Source: Vagococcus fluvialis bH819
GTDB taxonomy: Bacteria; Bacillota; Bacilli; Lactobacillales; Vagococcaceae
Direction of reading: 5' to 3'
DNA length: 64,000 nt
Assembly: GCF_900163795.1 (NCBI RefSeq)
Contig: NZ_FWFD01000009.1
Span: forward strand, 62,001 to 126,000
Shown: piece by piece, positions 10,123-19,851 of the stretch
Layout: each line of letters starts with the position of its first letter
Numbering within the stretch: position 1 is the stretch's first letter
The notes under the pieces: generated by a model
The model's database searches: none
Seen by the model: the letters and a program-made list of their open reading frames with translations, nothing else
Told to the model about the DNA's origin: nothing
Made by a program: the position numbers and the translations under genes

Positions 10123-11836
10123 GAGGCTGACCAGATTTTTAAAAGCAAGTATAGAAGGATTAAAAGATAGTGGAATTAAAGATGTGATTTTGTCTCCTGG
10201 TTCAAGATCAACGCCTTTAGCTATTATTTTACAACAAGATTCAGATTTTAAGGTCTATATGGATGTTGACGAGCGTTCAGCGGCATTTTTTGCATTAGGT
10301 TTAGCAAAAGTTAAACAAAAACCAGTTGCCTGTGTCTGCACATCGGGTACCGCCGCAGCTAATTATTTCCCGGCTATTTGTGAAGCCAAGGAGAGTCAAA
10401 TTCCTTTGATTATCTTAACAACAGATCGTCCTCATGAATTGAGACATGTCGGGGCACCACAAACAATGGAACAAGTTCATCTCTATGGTGACAAAGTTAA
10501 ATTTTCTATGGAATTTCCTTTAGCTGAAGAGGCTCCAAAAATGCTTCAATATAGTTATAACCAAATGTTTCAGTTAATTTCAAGAGCTGAAACAACACCC
10601 AAAGGACCAGTTCATGCTAATTTTCCTTTTAGAGAACCTTTAATTCCTAGTTTAGAAACTAAGTTACCTGAAATAAAACGAAAAAAACGGATGGTTGGAA
10701 AAAAGGTAGTCAATGATTTTCCAGAAGATGTGAGTAAATTATTCCAAGAAGAAAAAGGTCTGTTTTTATTAGGAGAAGTTACCGAATCGATCAACTTGGA
10801 TAAATTAGTGTTATTAGCTGAAAGGTTAGGTTGGCCAATTTTTAGTGATAGCTTAGCTAATTTAAAAACAAGTGGGATTAAATCTTCCGTTATTATTAAT
10901 CACCATGATTTGTTAATGAAACAAGTAGGACTTAATGAAGAACTGCAACCCAAAGTAATTATTCGACTAGGCCGGGCACTACTTTCCAAAAGTCTAAATC
11001 AATTTTTAGCTAATTACCAAGGCGAGTACTGTTTGATTGATGATTCGGGAATGATACTAGATTATTCAAATCAATGTAATCTAGTCATTGAATCAGACCA
11101 TAATTCATGGTTAGAGGAAAGTATAAACCATGCTAAAATAACGGCTAAAACTAACTGGCTAAATACCTGGGTTATGCTAGATACGCAAATTAATCAAATT
11201 TTAATTAATACACCATTAATAAAAGAACATTCAGAAACAACAATTATAGCTGATATTTTAGCGAACACACCAGAAAAGGGCCAATTATTCATTTCTAATA
11301 GTATGCCAATTCGAGATGTTGATACTGTGTTGTCATGTACTACCCAAAAGTTTAATTTATTTGGGACACGTGGCATTAACGGAATTGATGGTATTTTATC
11401 ATCTGCTTTTGGAATGGTTGCTAGTAATCCTGATGTTTGGAATGGCTTAATTATCGGAGATTTATCTTTTTTTCATAGTCTAAACGGATTAGCCGTCGGT
11501 AAAAATGAAGATTTACCTTTAACTATTTTTGTGATTAATAATGATGGTGGTGGCATTTTTTCTATGTTACCACAAGGAGAATTGCCAAAAGAAGTCTTTG
11601 AACCTTTATTCGGAACGCCACAATCTTTAAATATAGAAGCGTTAGCTAAAGGATTTGGTTATGATCATTTAAAAGTAGTTAATTTATCTGAATGGAAAAG
11701 TATATTACCAGAGATTATGGCTGAAAATAAATCTAGGATTGTTGAAATTGTTACTGATAGAGAAAATGAAATGACTAAACGAAAAGAAATGTCCCGAATA
11801 ATCGATAACGAGTTAACGGTAGATATATTATGTTAA
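10115..11836 (+). CDS. menD: SEPHCHC synthase MenD
   Basis: A 573-residue thiamine-diphosphate enzyme that joins 2-oxoglutarate and isochorismate. Visible hallmarks are the N-terminal VILSPGSRSTPLA substrate site, TSGTAAANYFPA, LTTDRPHELRHVGAPQT, and in the C-terminal ThDP domain the INGIDGILSSAFGMV run and the metal-binding GDLSFFH...VINNDGGGIFSMLPQ. AGGAGG lies inside the end of menF just before its ATG. It overlaps menF by eight and menHC by seven bases, so the last three genes are coupled. Confidence 0.96.
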   Translation: MSERLTRFLKASIEGLKDSGIKDVILSPGSRSTPLAIILQQDSDFKVYMDVDERSAAFFALGLAKVKQKPVACVCTSGTAAANYFPAICEAKESQIPLIILTTDRPHELRHVGAPQTMEQVHLYGDKVKFSMEFPLAEEAPKMLQYSYNQMFQLISRAETTPKGPVHANFPFREPLIPSLETKLPEIKRKKRMVGKKVVNDFPEDVSKLFQEEKGLFLLGEVTESINLDKLVLLAERLGWPIFSDSLANLKTSGIKSSVIINHHDLLMKQVGLNEELQPKVIIRLGRALLSKSLNQFLANYQGEYCLIDDSGMILDYSNQCNLVIESDHNSWLEESINHAKITAKTNWLNTWVMLDTQINQILINTPLIKEHSETTIIADILANTPEKGQLFISNSMPIRDVDTVLSCTTQKFNLFGTRGINGIDGILSSAFGMVASNPDVWNGLIIGDLSFFHSLNGLAVGKNEDLPLTIFVINNDGGGIFSMLPQGELPKEVFEPLFGTPQSLNIEALAKGFGYDHLKVVNLSEWKSILPEIMAENKSRIVEIVTDRENEMTKRKEMSRIIDNELTVDILC

Positions 11837-13740
11837 CCATAAAAACAACAGTTGGAACGTACGCTATTCATTACCTAAATTCACAAAAGAAAAATCAAAA
11901 AACATTAATTTGTTTACATGGTTTTATGGGTGATCACACAACCTTTGATTTTTTAAAGAATAAAACTGATTGGAATATTATTGGAATTGATTTACTTGGT
12001 CATGGTCAATCAGAACAATCAACTCACGCTGAAAATTATCAACTGTATAGAATTGCCAATGCCTTAGAAGAAATTTTTAACGAACTAAAATTAGAACAAA
12101 TTTATTTGCTAGGCTATTCTTTTGGTGGTCGTGTAGCACAGACTTATGCTTATCATTATCCTAAAAGAGTGGTTCATTTATTTTTAGAAAGTGCATCTAT
12201 AGGACTTCGGAACGAAAAAGAGAAAGAACTGAGAAAAAATTCTGATCAAAAATTAGCTGAAAAATTAAATCAAATGGGAATGACTTCTTTTGTTGATTGG
12301 TGGCAAGACGATCCCTTATTTGCTAGTCAAAAATTATTACCACAAAGTATAGTAAGCAAAGAAATTACTACTAAAAAGAAGCAAAATGTACAATCAATGA
12401 TACTTTCACTGCTATCAGGTTCAGTAGCTAATCAAGAATTTTTTTTAAAGACTGATTTATTTGATAACATACCTACGACTTTTATTGCTGGTAGTTTAGA
12501 TCAAAAATACGTTCAAATTGGACAACAACTAAAAAAAGAAAAAAATATCCCTATAGTGGTTATCGAAAGTGTCGGTCATTGTGTTCACTTAGAAACTCCT
12601 GATTATTTTTATGATATTTTGTACGCTGTTATTGAGGATAAAAGAATTGAAATTAAGGATGTTTACGCCTATGAACATTCCTTAGATCTGTTGACTCCTT
12701 TTAGGACAAGTTATGGTGAACTAACTCAAAAAAAAACTGATATTTTCGTCATAGAATCATTTAATAAAACAAATGGTTATGGAGAATTGCTTAGTTTTGA
12801 AGCTCCTGATTATATTGAAGAAACTTTAGAAAATGATCGGCTTATTATTAAAAACTATTTAATCCCTCTACTAAAAAAACAAGTTTTATACTCACCTCGT
12901 CAAATAAGAGACCTATTTTTACCTGTTAAAGGAAATCAAATGGCAAAAGCAGCACTTGAGACGGCTATTTGGGATCTTTTTGCTAAAGAAAGAAAAATTT
13001 CTTTAGCTGAATATATTGGTTTGCCAAATAAACCAATCTCAGTTGGTGTGAGCATTGGTATCCAAAAAGACGAAGCAACCCTTTTAAAGGTGGTAAAAGA
13101 ATACGTTCAACAGGGATATACTCGGATAAAAATTAAAATTAACAAAGGAAAAGATATTAGTTACATTAGAAATGTTAGAGAAGCTTTTCCTGACTTAATT
13201 ATTATGGTTGATGCCAACTCTGCTTATCATTTATCTGATGAAAAACTGTTAAAGCAGTTTGATAATTTTTCGTTAGCGATGATCGAGCAACCTCTTGGGA
13301 CGAGTGATTTTTACGAACATGCTCTTTTACAAAAAAAAATCAACACACCTATTTGTTTAGATGAAAATATTCGATCACTAAGTGATGTTAAATTAGCCCA
13401 TACTTTAGGAAGTTGTCAAAGTATTAATTTAAAAATTCCTCGAGTGGGTGGTCTGACAGAATGTTTAGATATATTAGAATACACTCACAACACTAATCTT
13501 TCTATCTGGATAGGTGGTATGCTTGAGTCTGGTGTCGGTCGCAGTTTGAATCTAATCATAGCCAATCATCCATCATTTACATTACCAGGCGATTTATCAG
13601 CCTCTAATCGTTACTATAAAGAAGATGTTATTATTGAGGAATTTAGCCTTAAAAGGGGTAGAATGAGAGCTTTAGAGAGTGATGGAATCGGGGTTACTTT
13701 AAAAGAAGTCGATAGAAAAAAAATTAATTATTGGTTTTAA
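11830..13740 (+). CDS. menH-menC: MenH-MenC fusion: SHCHC synthase joined to o-succinylbenzoate synthase
   Basis: One continuous 636-codon frame carries two normally separate enzymes. Residues 1 to about 265 are an alpha/beta hydrolase of the MenH type, with LICLHGFMGD, IDLLGHGQS, the nucleophile elbow GYSFGGR (Ser97), Asp224 and His250. Residues from about 270 onward are an enolase-superfamily MenC with catalytic lysines 434 and 436 (RIKIKI), metal ligands Asp461 (VDAN), Glu486 (IEQP) and Asp511 (CLDEN), and the second base Lys535 (NLKIPRVGG). All key residues of both halves are present, so both are probably active. The enzymes act in consecutive steps, so substrate handover is plausible. 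The junction has no long linker. Confidence 0.93.
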   Translation: MLTIKTTVGTYAIHYLNSQKKNQKTLICLHGFMGDHTTFDFLKNKTDWNIIGIDLLGHGQSEQSTHAENYQLYRIANALEEIFNELKLEQIYLLGYSFGGRVAQTYAYHYPKRVVHLFLESASIGLRNEKEKELRKNSDQKLAEKLNQMGMTSFVDWWQDDPLFASQKLLPQSIVSKEITTKKKQNVQSMILSLLSGSVANQEFFLKTDLFDNIPTTFIAGSLDQKYVQIGQQLKKEKNIPIVVIESVGHCVHLETPDYFYDILYAVIEDKRIEIKDVYAYEHSLDLLTPFRTSYGELTQKKTDIFVIESFNKTNGYGELLSFEAPDYIEETLENDRLIIKNYLIPLLKKQVLYSPRQIRDLFLPVKGNQMAKAALETAIWDLFAKERKISLAEYIGLPNKPISVGVSIGIQKDEATLLKVVKEYVQQGYTRIKIKINKGKDISYIRNVREAFPDLIIMVDANSAYHLSDEKLLKQFDNFSLAMIEQPLGTSDFYEHALLQKKINTPICLDENIRSLSDVKLAHTLGSCQSINLKIPRVGGLTECLDILEYTHNTNLSIWIGGMLESGVGRSLNLIIANHPSFTLPGDLSASNRYYKEDVIIEEFSLKRGRMRALESDGIGVTLKEVDRKKINYWF

Positions 13741-13749
13741 TATCTTTAG

Positions 13750-13802
13750 AATCCTCTAATCAATCACGTTTAGTATTTGTGATTGTTAGAGGATTATTTT
13801 TT
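13750..13802 (+). terminator. Strong intrinsic terminator ending the men operon
   Basis: A roughly 17-base-pair stem (AATCCTCTAA...AATCAC with GTGATTG...GAGGATT, one bulge), an 11-base loop and a T-rich tail. Confidence 0.9.
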
Positions 13803-13832
13803 GAAAAATTTATAAAAAATAATAGCATATCG

Positions 13833-13849
13833 TTTGACCATTTTTGACC
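13833..13849. promoter_or_regulatory. CtsR operator of clpB
   Basis: On the minus strand the site reads GGTCAAA-AAT-GGTCAAA, an exact match to the CtsR heptad direct repeat with a 3-base spacer. It covers the -35 element and the start of the spacer, so bound CtsR would block RNA polymerase. Heat-shock control of clpB by CtsR is well established in Firmicutes. Confidence 0.92.
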
Positions 13850-13862
13850 AATGGAGTAAAAT
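13834..13862 (+). promoter_or_regulatory. clpB promoter
   Basis: TTGACC (13834-13839), a 17-base spacer and TAAAAT (13857-13862), 28 bases before the chosen clpB start. Confidence 0.7.
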
Positions 13863-13890
13863 GTAATCATAAGTTAAAGGAGGAATGACA

Positions 13891-16491
13891 ATGAACATCG
13901 AAAAAATGACAACAACTTTACAACAATCAATCGCAGAAGCACAACAAATAGCGATGGTTAGACAACAACAAAATATAGACATTGTCCATTTATGGAAAAT
14001 ATTCCTACAACCTAATCACTTTGCTAGAAACTTATATAGTGGTTTAGGTCTTAACGTTGAGTTATTTGAACAAGTAATTGATCAAGAAATAGACAAATTA
14101 CCGCAAGTTAGTGGTAGTAACATACAGTATGGACAAAATTTAAGTCAAAATTTATTTAATTTACTTCAAGAAGCAGATAAAATTAGAGAAAAATTAGGGG
14201 ATGACTTTTTAGCAACAGAAGTCATTGTGGCCGCGTTAATGAAATTAAAAAACCATCCACTAACTAAGTATCTATTAAGTCAACAAATTACAGAAGAAAG
14301 AATCAATGAAAAAATATTAACCATTAGAGGAGGGGACCGTGTGACTTCTCAAAATCAAGAAGAACAATATGAGGCTTTAGAAAAATATGCTACTAACATG
14401 GTTGAAGCTGTAAAAAGTGGCAAGCAAGACCCAATTATTGGGCGAGATGAAGAAATTCGTGATGTCATCCGAATTCTTTCAAGAAAAACAAAGAATAATC
14501 CCGTTCTAATTGGAGAACCTGGTGTAGGTAAAACAGCTATTATCGAAGGTTTAGCGCAACGAATCGTCAAAAAAGATGTCCCAGAAAATTTAAAAGATAA
14601 AACTATTTTTTCATTAGATATGGGAGCATTAATTGCTGGTGCTAAATTTAGAGGTGAGTTTGAGGAGCGTTTAAAAGCAGTCCTTAAAGAAGTGAAAAAA
14701 AGTGAAGGACAGATTATTCTGTTTATTGATGAAATTCATACTATTGTCGGTGCTGGTAAGACTGAAGGTAGTATGGATGCAGGAAACTTACTTAAACCGA
14801 TGCTTGCTCGTGGTGAGTTGCATTGTATCGGTGCAACAACTTTAGACGAATACCGAGAATATATGGAAAAAGATAAAGCCTTAGAACGTCGATTCCAAAA
14901 AGTTTTAGTCAAAGAACCGACTGAAGAGGATACTATTAGTATTTTACGTGGGTTGAAAGAACGTTTTGAAATTCACCATGGTGTTAATATTCATGATAAT
15001 GCTTTAGTTGCAGCTACAACACTTTCTAGTCGTTACATTACAGATCGTTATTTACCAGATAAAGCGATTGATTTAGTGGATGAAGCATGTGCGACCATTC
15101 GTGTTGAGATGAACTCTATGCCAACAGAGCTAGATCAAGTAACCAGACGACTCATGCAATTAGAAATTGAAGAAGCAGCTCTGAAAAAAGAAGAGGACGA
15201 TGCTAGTAAAAAAAGGTTAAGTCTACTTCAAGAAGAGCTATCAGAATTACGTGAAGAAACAAATACTTTGAAAATGCAGTGGGAAACTGAAAAAGAAGAA
15301 GTCGATAAAGTCAATAAAAAACGGACTGAAATTGATGCTGCTAAAACGCAGTTAGAAAATGCTGAAAGTAACTATGACTTAGAAGAAGCAGCTGTTTTGA
15401 GACATGGAACCATTCCTAAATTACAGCAAGAATTAAAAGAGTTGGAAGCAAAAGAAGATAACAGTGATACTAAAATGGTTCAAGAAGTTGTTACTGATAA
15501 AGAAATTGCTACTGTTGTCGGACGTCTCACAGGGATTCCCGTTTCTAAATTAGAAGAAGGGGAGCGAGAAAAGATATTGCGACTTAATCACACCTTGCAT
15601 GAGCGTGTGATTGGACAAGATGAAGCTGTGGATGCTGTGTCAGATGCTGTTATTCGTTCACGTGCAGGTCTTCAAGATCCAAATCGACCATTAGGCTCAT
15701 TTCTGTTCTTAGGACCAACTGGTGTCGGTAAAACAGAGCTTGCTAAATCATTAGCGGAAAATCTTTTTGATTCGGAAGAACACATGGTCCGTATTGATAT
15801 GAGTGAGTACATGGAGAAACATAGTGTCTCTCGTCTTGTTGGGGCACCTCCTGGCTATATTGGTTATGAAGAAGGAGGACAATTAACGGAAGCTGTTAGA
15901 AGAAGCCCTTACACAATCGTCTTACTAGATGAAATCGAAAAAGCACATCCTGATGTCTTCAATATTTTACTGCAAGTTTTAGACGATGGTCGTTTGACCG
16001 ATTCTAAGGGTCGTGTAGTAGATTTTAAAAATACAGTATTAATTATGACAAGTAATATCGGTTCACAATTATTACTAGAGGGCGTTTCTGAAGAAGGTCA
16101 AATCTCTAGCGAAACATCAGATGCCGTTATGACGATGCTTAAAGCTCATTTCAAACCAGAATTCTTGAATCGAATTGATGATACGATTTTATTCACACCT
16201 TTAAGTTTAGACAACGTAAAAGAAATAATTGTTAAAATGATCCGACAATTAACTAAACGTCTAAGTGATCAAGACATTTATTTAGAGATGTCTGATACCG
16301 CTAAAACCTGGATTGCCGAACAAGCATATGATCCGATTTACGGTGCTCGTCCAATTAAACGATTCTTGACAAAAGAGGTCGAAACACCATTGGCAAAAGA
16401 AATTGTTGGTGGAAAAATTCCGCCAAAAACAAAAGTCATCATTGAGTTAGTTGACAATCAGTTAGACTTTTATAAAGAGTCAGTAGAATAA
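13891..16491 (+). CDS. clpB: ATP-dependent disaggregase ClpB
   Basis: An 866-residue Hsp100 protein that threads aggregated proteins through its hexamer with help from DnaK. Order: N-terminal Clp-N repeats, AAA1 with Walker A GEPGVGKT and Walker [10 protein letters not shown], the Glu/Lys-rich middle-domain coiled coil (about 410-520) that separates ClpB from ClpA and ClpC, AAA2 with GPTGVGKT, and the D2-small domain. An ATG two codons upstream (13885) lies too close to AAAGGAGG, whereas the ATG at 13891 has seven-base spacing. CtsR control is seen upstream. Confidence 0.97.
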   Translation: MNIEKMTTTLQQSIAEAQQIAMVRQQQNIDIVHLWKIFLQPNHFARNLYSGLGLNVELFEQVIDQEIDKLPQVSGSNIQYGQNLSQNLFNLLQEADKIREKLGDDFLATEVIVAALMKLKNHPLTKYLLSQQITEERINEKILTIRGGDRVTSQNQEEQYEALEKYATNMVEAVKSGKQDPIIGRDEEIRDVIRILSRKTKNNPVLIGEPGVGKTAIIEGLAQRIVKKDVPENLKDKTIFSLDMGALIAGAKFRGEFEERLKAVLKEVKKSEGQIILFIDEIHTIVGAGKTEGSMDAGNLLKPMLARGELHCIGATTLDEYREYMEKDKALERRFQKVLVKEPTEEDTISILRGLKERFEIHHGVNIHDNALVAATTLSSRYITDRYLPDKAIDLVDEACATIRVEMNSMPTELDQVTRRLMQLEIEEAALKKEEDDASKKRLSLLQEELSELREETNTLKMQWETEKEEVDKVNKKRTEIDAAKTQLENAESNYDLEEAAVLRHGTIPKLQQELKELEAKEDNSDTKMVQEVVTDKEIATVVGRLTGIPVSKLEEGEREKILRLNHTLHERVIGQDEAVDAVSDAVIRSRAGLQDPNRPLGSFLFLGPTGVGKTELAKSLAENLFDSEEHMVRIDMSEYMEKHSVSRLVGAPPGYIGYEEGGQLTEAVRRSPYTIVLLDEIEKAHPDVFNILLQVLDDGRLTDSKGRVVDFKNTVLIMTSNIGSQLLLEGVSEEGQISSETSDAVMTMLKAHFKPEFLNRIDDTILFTPLSLDNVKEIIVKMIRQLTKRLSDQDIYLEMSDTAKTWIAEQAYDPIYGARPIKRFLTKEVETPLAKEIVGGKIPPKTKVIIELVDNQLDFYKESVE

Positions 16492-16496
16492 AGATA

Positions 16497-16548
16497 AAAC
16501 ACGTGCTAAAAAGAGTGAAATATAGCTCTTTCTAGCACGTGTTTTTTT
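16497..16548. terminator. Terminator between clpB and the Eis-like gene
   Basis: Long stem AACACGTGCTA...AAGAG / CTCTT..TAGCACGTGTT followed by seven Ts. An A run on the other side makes it usable by the convergent gene too. Confidence 0.88.
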
Positions 16549-16563
16549 GTTTTACTATTCCTA

Positions 16564-17787
16564 TCAGAAGTAGTCACTAAAATAAGCTTCTTGATCAGGG
16601 ATAATTCTTTCTAAAGTTCTCAAGGTTTCTTTATCCGTCTTTAATCGCTCAATTCTATAAAGATAAGAAGGTCGCTTATAGCTCATAAATAAAGCAGCCA
16701 TCGTCTGAACATCAATCTGAACAGGATTTCCAATTGGCTCGTCGGTAATCGTTAAGTCATCGTTTTCATCCCAAATCAAACCAAAGACTCGGTTATTCCA
16801 TTCAGCTATCGGATCTTCAACCACAAAATGGAATGGTTTTCCTGTTGTGATGAACGGATACGATTCAATAAATTTTTCTACATCGACAATCCTAGCCATA
16901 AAATAAGGTTCGATCGTTTCTTTAATCTCGCTATCATCAAATAGAAAGGCAATCGGTTCATTTTTATAAGTTTCTCCTTGAACTAATTCAACCATTGAAA
17001 AATGAGCAGAAACAAAATTCCACAAACCATGTCGAGCTTCTTGATTCAAGTAGAACATTTCTTTGATATGAAAAATTTCTTCAGCAATCCAGTAAAAACA
17101 AACTCCTTGCGGTTCACCTTCACGATTATAATAAATGGCCGCAGTTCTTTCTTCTTCGTTTTCCCAACGCCAATATTCTTCCCAATTTAAATCTTGTCTA
17201 ATCATCGTTCCATGATTGACCTCCGCAAATTGATCATAAACTTTAAAGACATCCTCATGATGAATATCTTCACGTTCCACATAACCAGGGACTTCAACAC
17301 GTTTAGGAAGTTGGGTATCTTTAATTTCAAAGGTTACCTTATCTGACATGATTTCCCAACCTTTACGACGGTAATAGGGAATGCTGTAAGGATAAAGATA
17401 AGAAATCCATTGTTCATTTTCACGCATTTTCTTAAGTCCTAAACCGATTAAATCACTCATTAAACCAAAATTAGAGTATTCAGGATAGGTTCCAACACCT
17501 GTCACTCCTGCCATTTTATAAACAGAATCATGAATATTCACTTCACAAGGATAAATGGCTAATTGAGATATTAAACGTTCTTCATGAGTAAACCAACCAT
17601 ACACGTCAGCTTCACGAAGAACAGGACGTTTAGCACGAATAATTTCTGATTCGTCTTCATAGCCACCTTCTTCAATATCTGAATCAGTTACTTGGAAGAC
17701 ATAACGAAGTAACTCATTGAATTGTTTGATGTGTTTTAATTCAACTTTTTTTAAAATTAACGAATCTTTAATTTCTTTTTTATCCAT
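16564..17787 (-). CDS. Eis-like GNAT N-acetyltransferase with sterol-carrier-type C-terminal domain
   Basis: A 407-residue protein of the Eis family: two fused GNAT-type domains followed by an SCP2-like domain. The acetyl-CoA segment MAGVTGVGTYPEYSNFGLMSDLI (partial motif near residues 93-115) and IPYYRRKGWEIMSD follow the pattern seen in Enterococcus and Bacillus relatives; the C-terminus ends in a free carboxylate after aromatic residues, as in this family. Mycobacterial Eis acetylates aminoglycosides and proteins, but the substrate here is unknown. TAGGAG lies before the ATG. It is transcribed alone, convergent with clpB and divergent from lepA. Confidence 0.85.
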   Translation of the reverse strand: MDKKEIKDSLILKKVELKHIKQFNELLRYVFQVTDSDIEEGGYEDESEIIRAKRPVLREADVYGWFTHEERLISQLAIYPCEVNIHDSVYKMAGVTGVGTYPEYSNFGLMSDLIGLGLKKMRENEQWISYLYPYSIPYYRRKGWEIMSDKVTFEIKDTQLPKRVEVPGYVEREDIHHEDVFKVYDQFAEVNHGTMIRQDLNWEEYWRWENEEERTAAIYYNREGEPQGVCFYWIAEEIFHIKEMFYLNQEARHGLWNFVSAHFSMVELVQGETYKNEPIAFLFDDSEIKETIEPYFMARIVDVEKFIESYPFITTGKPFHFVVEDPIAEWNNRVFGLIWDENDDLTITDEPIGNPVQIDVQTMAALFMSYKRPSYLYRIERLKTDKETLRTLERIIPDQEAYFSDYF

Positions 17788-17845
17788 TTTTTAGGCTCCT
17801 AAAATTGTTTTCCTAATTATTATAGCAAACTCCTTCTTAAAATAC

Positions 17846-17874
17846 TTTAAAAACTGCTTAAAGCTTGGTATAAT
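17846..17874 (+). promoter_or_regulatory. lepA promoter
   Basis: TTTAAA, a 17-base spacer and a perfect TATAAT ending 36 bases before the lepA start. Confidence 0.65.
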
Positions 17875-17910
17875 TAAAAATGCTGATTGAAAAGAAAGTA
17901 GGAGATATAT

Positions 17911-19749
17911 ATGAATTTGAATGAGATGAAAAAAAGGCAAGAATCTATTCGTAATTTCTCCATCATAGCACATATTGACCATGGTAAATCCACTTTGGCC
18001 GACCGTATTTTACAACACACAGATACTGTATCTGATCGTGAAATGCAAGATCAATTATTAGATTCAATGGATTTAGAAAGAGAACGCGGCATTACAATTA
18101 AATTGAATGCTGTGGAACTAACATACAATGCGAAAGATGGAAACGAGTATATTTTTCACTTAATCGACACACCAGGACACGTGGATTTCACGTATGAAGT
18201 ATCAAGAAGTTTAGCCGCTTGTGAGGGTGCTGTTTTAGTGGTTGATGCCGCTCAAGGAATTGAAGCTCAAACACTAGCTAATGTTTATTTAGCAGTGGAT
18301 AATGATTTAGAAATTTTACCAGTTATTAATAAAATTGACTTACCAGCAGCAGATCCTGAAAGAGTTCGTGGTGAAATCGAAGAAGTTATTGGGATTGACG
18401 CTACAGATGCTGTACTTGCGAGCGCTAAAGCAGGGATCGGTATCGAGGATATTCTAGAACAAATTGTGGAAAATGTACCCGCACCAGATGGTGATTTAGA
18501 AGCACCTTTAAAAGCTTTAATTTTTGACTCTGTTTATGATTCGTATCGTGGTGTCGTATTAAATGTTCGTGTCATGGATGGTGTTGTCAAACCGGGAGAT
18601 ATTATCCAATTAATGCAAAATGGGAAAGAATATGAAGTTACAGAAGTAGGTATTTTTTCACCTAAAACAATTGCACGAGATTTTCTTATGGTAGGTGACG
18701 TTGGTTATATTACTGCCAGTATTAAAAATATCCAAGATACACAAGTAGGGGATACAGTAACTTTAGCCAACAACCCTGCAAGTGAACCTCTAAAAGGGTA
18801 TCGAAAGATGAATCCGATGGTGTATTGTGGTTTATATCCAATTGATACATCAAAATATACTGATTTAAGAGAAGCTCTAGAAAGATTACAATTAAATGAT
18901 TCAGCTCTAGAATTTGAACCAGAAACATCACAAGCACTTGGTTTTGGTTTCCGTTGTGGGTTCTTAGGTTTACTTCATATGGATGTTATTCAAGAGCGTT
19001 TAGAACGTGAATTTAATTTAGATCTAATTACAACAGCCCCGTCTGTAATTTATCATGTAAATAAAACAAATGGCGAAAAAATTATTGTTGATAATCCGGC
19101 TGATTTCCCAGAACCTAGTATGATTGATACTGTAGAAGAGCCTTTTGTTAAAGCTCAAATTATGGTTCCTAATGAATACGTAGGAGCTGTTATGGAAATT
19201 TCTCAACGTAAACGTGGGGAATTTATCACAATGGATTATTTAGATGAGTACCGTGTTAATGTGGTTTATAATATTCCTTTATCAGAAATTGTTTTTGATT
19301 TCTTTGATAAATTAAAATCAGGAACAAAAGGATATGCTTCACTTGATTATGAATTAACCGGTTATCGCTCAAGTAATTTAGTTAAGATGGACATCCTTCT
19401 TAATGCAGAAAACGTGGATGCTTTAAGCTTTATCGTTCATAAAGATTTCTCTTACGAACGTGGTAAAGCAATCGTTGATAAATTGAAAAAATTAATTCCA
19501 AGACAACAATTCGAAGTGCCTATTCAAGCAGCTATTGGGACTAAAATTGTAGCTCGTACAGATATTAAAGCACTACGTAAAAACGTATTAGCTAAATGTT
19601 ATGGTGGGGATATCTCACGTAAACGTAAACTTCTTGAAAAACAAAAAGATGGTAAGAAACGGATGAAACAAATCGGTTCAGTTGAAGTTCCACAAGAAGC
19701 CTTCATGGCAGTTCTTAAGATGGACGAGGACGAAGGTAAGAAGAAATAA
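17911..19749 (+). CDS. lepA: Elongation factor 4 (LepA), ribosomal back-translocase GTPase
   Basis: A 612-residue translational GTPase. G1 reads [10 protein letters not shown]2 lies around RERGITIK, G3 is DTPGHVDF and G4 is NKIDLP. The EF-G-like domains III and V follow, then the LepA-specific C-terminal domain, which is Lys-rich and contains [21 protein letters not shown]. Length and domain order match LepA and not EF-G, which has domain IV. The start has AGGAGATATAT before ATG. It is flanked by its own promoter and terminator. Confidence 0.98.
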   Translation: MNLNEMKKRQESIRNFSIIAHIDHGKSTLADRILQHTDTVSDREMQDQLLDSMDLERERGITIKLNAVELTYNAKDGNEYIFHLIDTPGHVDFTYEVSRSLAACEGAVLVVDAAQGIEAQTLANVYLAVDNDLEILPVINKIDLPAADPERVRGEIEEVIGIDATDAVLASAKAGIGIEDILEQIVENVPAPDGDLEAPLKALIFDSVYDSYRGVVLNVRVMDGVVKPGDIIQLMQNGKEYEVTEVGIFSPKTIARDFLMVGDVGYITASIKNIQDTQVGDTVTLANNPASEPLKGYRKMNPMVYCGLYPIDTSKYTDLREALERLQLNDSALEFEPETSQALGFGFRCGFLGLLHMDVIQERLEREFNLDLITTAPSVIYHVNKTNGEKIIVDNPADFPEPSMIDTVEEPFVKAQIMVPNEYVGAVMEISQRKRGEFITMDYLDEYRVNVVYNIPLSEIVFDFFDKLKSGTKGYASLDYELTGYRSSNLVKMDILLNAENVDALSFIVHKDFSYERGKAIVDKLKKLIPRQQFEVPIQAAIGTKIVARTDIKALRKNVLAKCYGGDISRKRKLLEKQKDGKKRMKQIGSVEVPQEAFMAVLKMDEDEGKKK

Positions 19750-19765
19750 GGGTTTGTGATAACTG

Positions 19766-19813
19766 AAAAAGCAAAAACTTTCGATAAAATGATATCGAAA
19801 GTTTTTTGCTTTT
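19766..19813 (+). terminator. Terminator after lepA
   Basis: Stem GCAAAAACTTTCGATA / TATCGAAAGTTTTTTGC with a six-base loop and a T-rich flank. Confidence 0.8.
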
Positions 19814-19851
19814 AAATATACAAAATAGTAGTAACCACTAAAACAATACAA

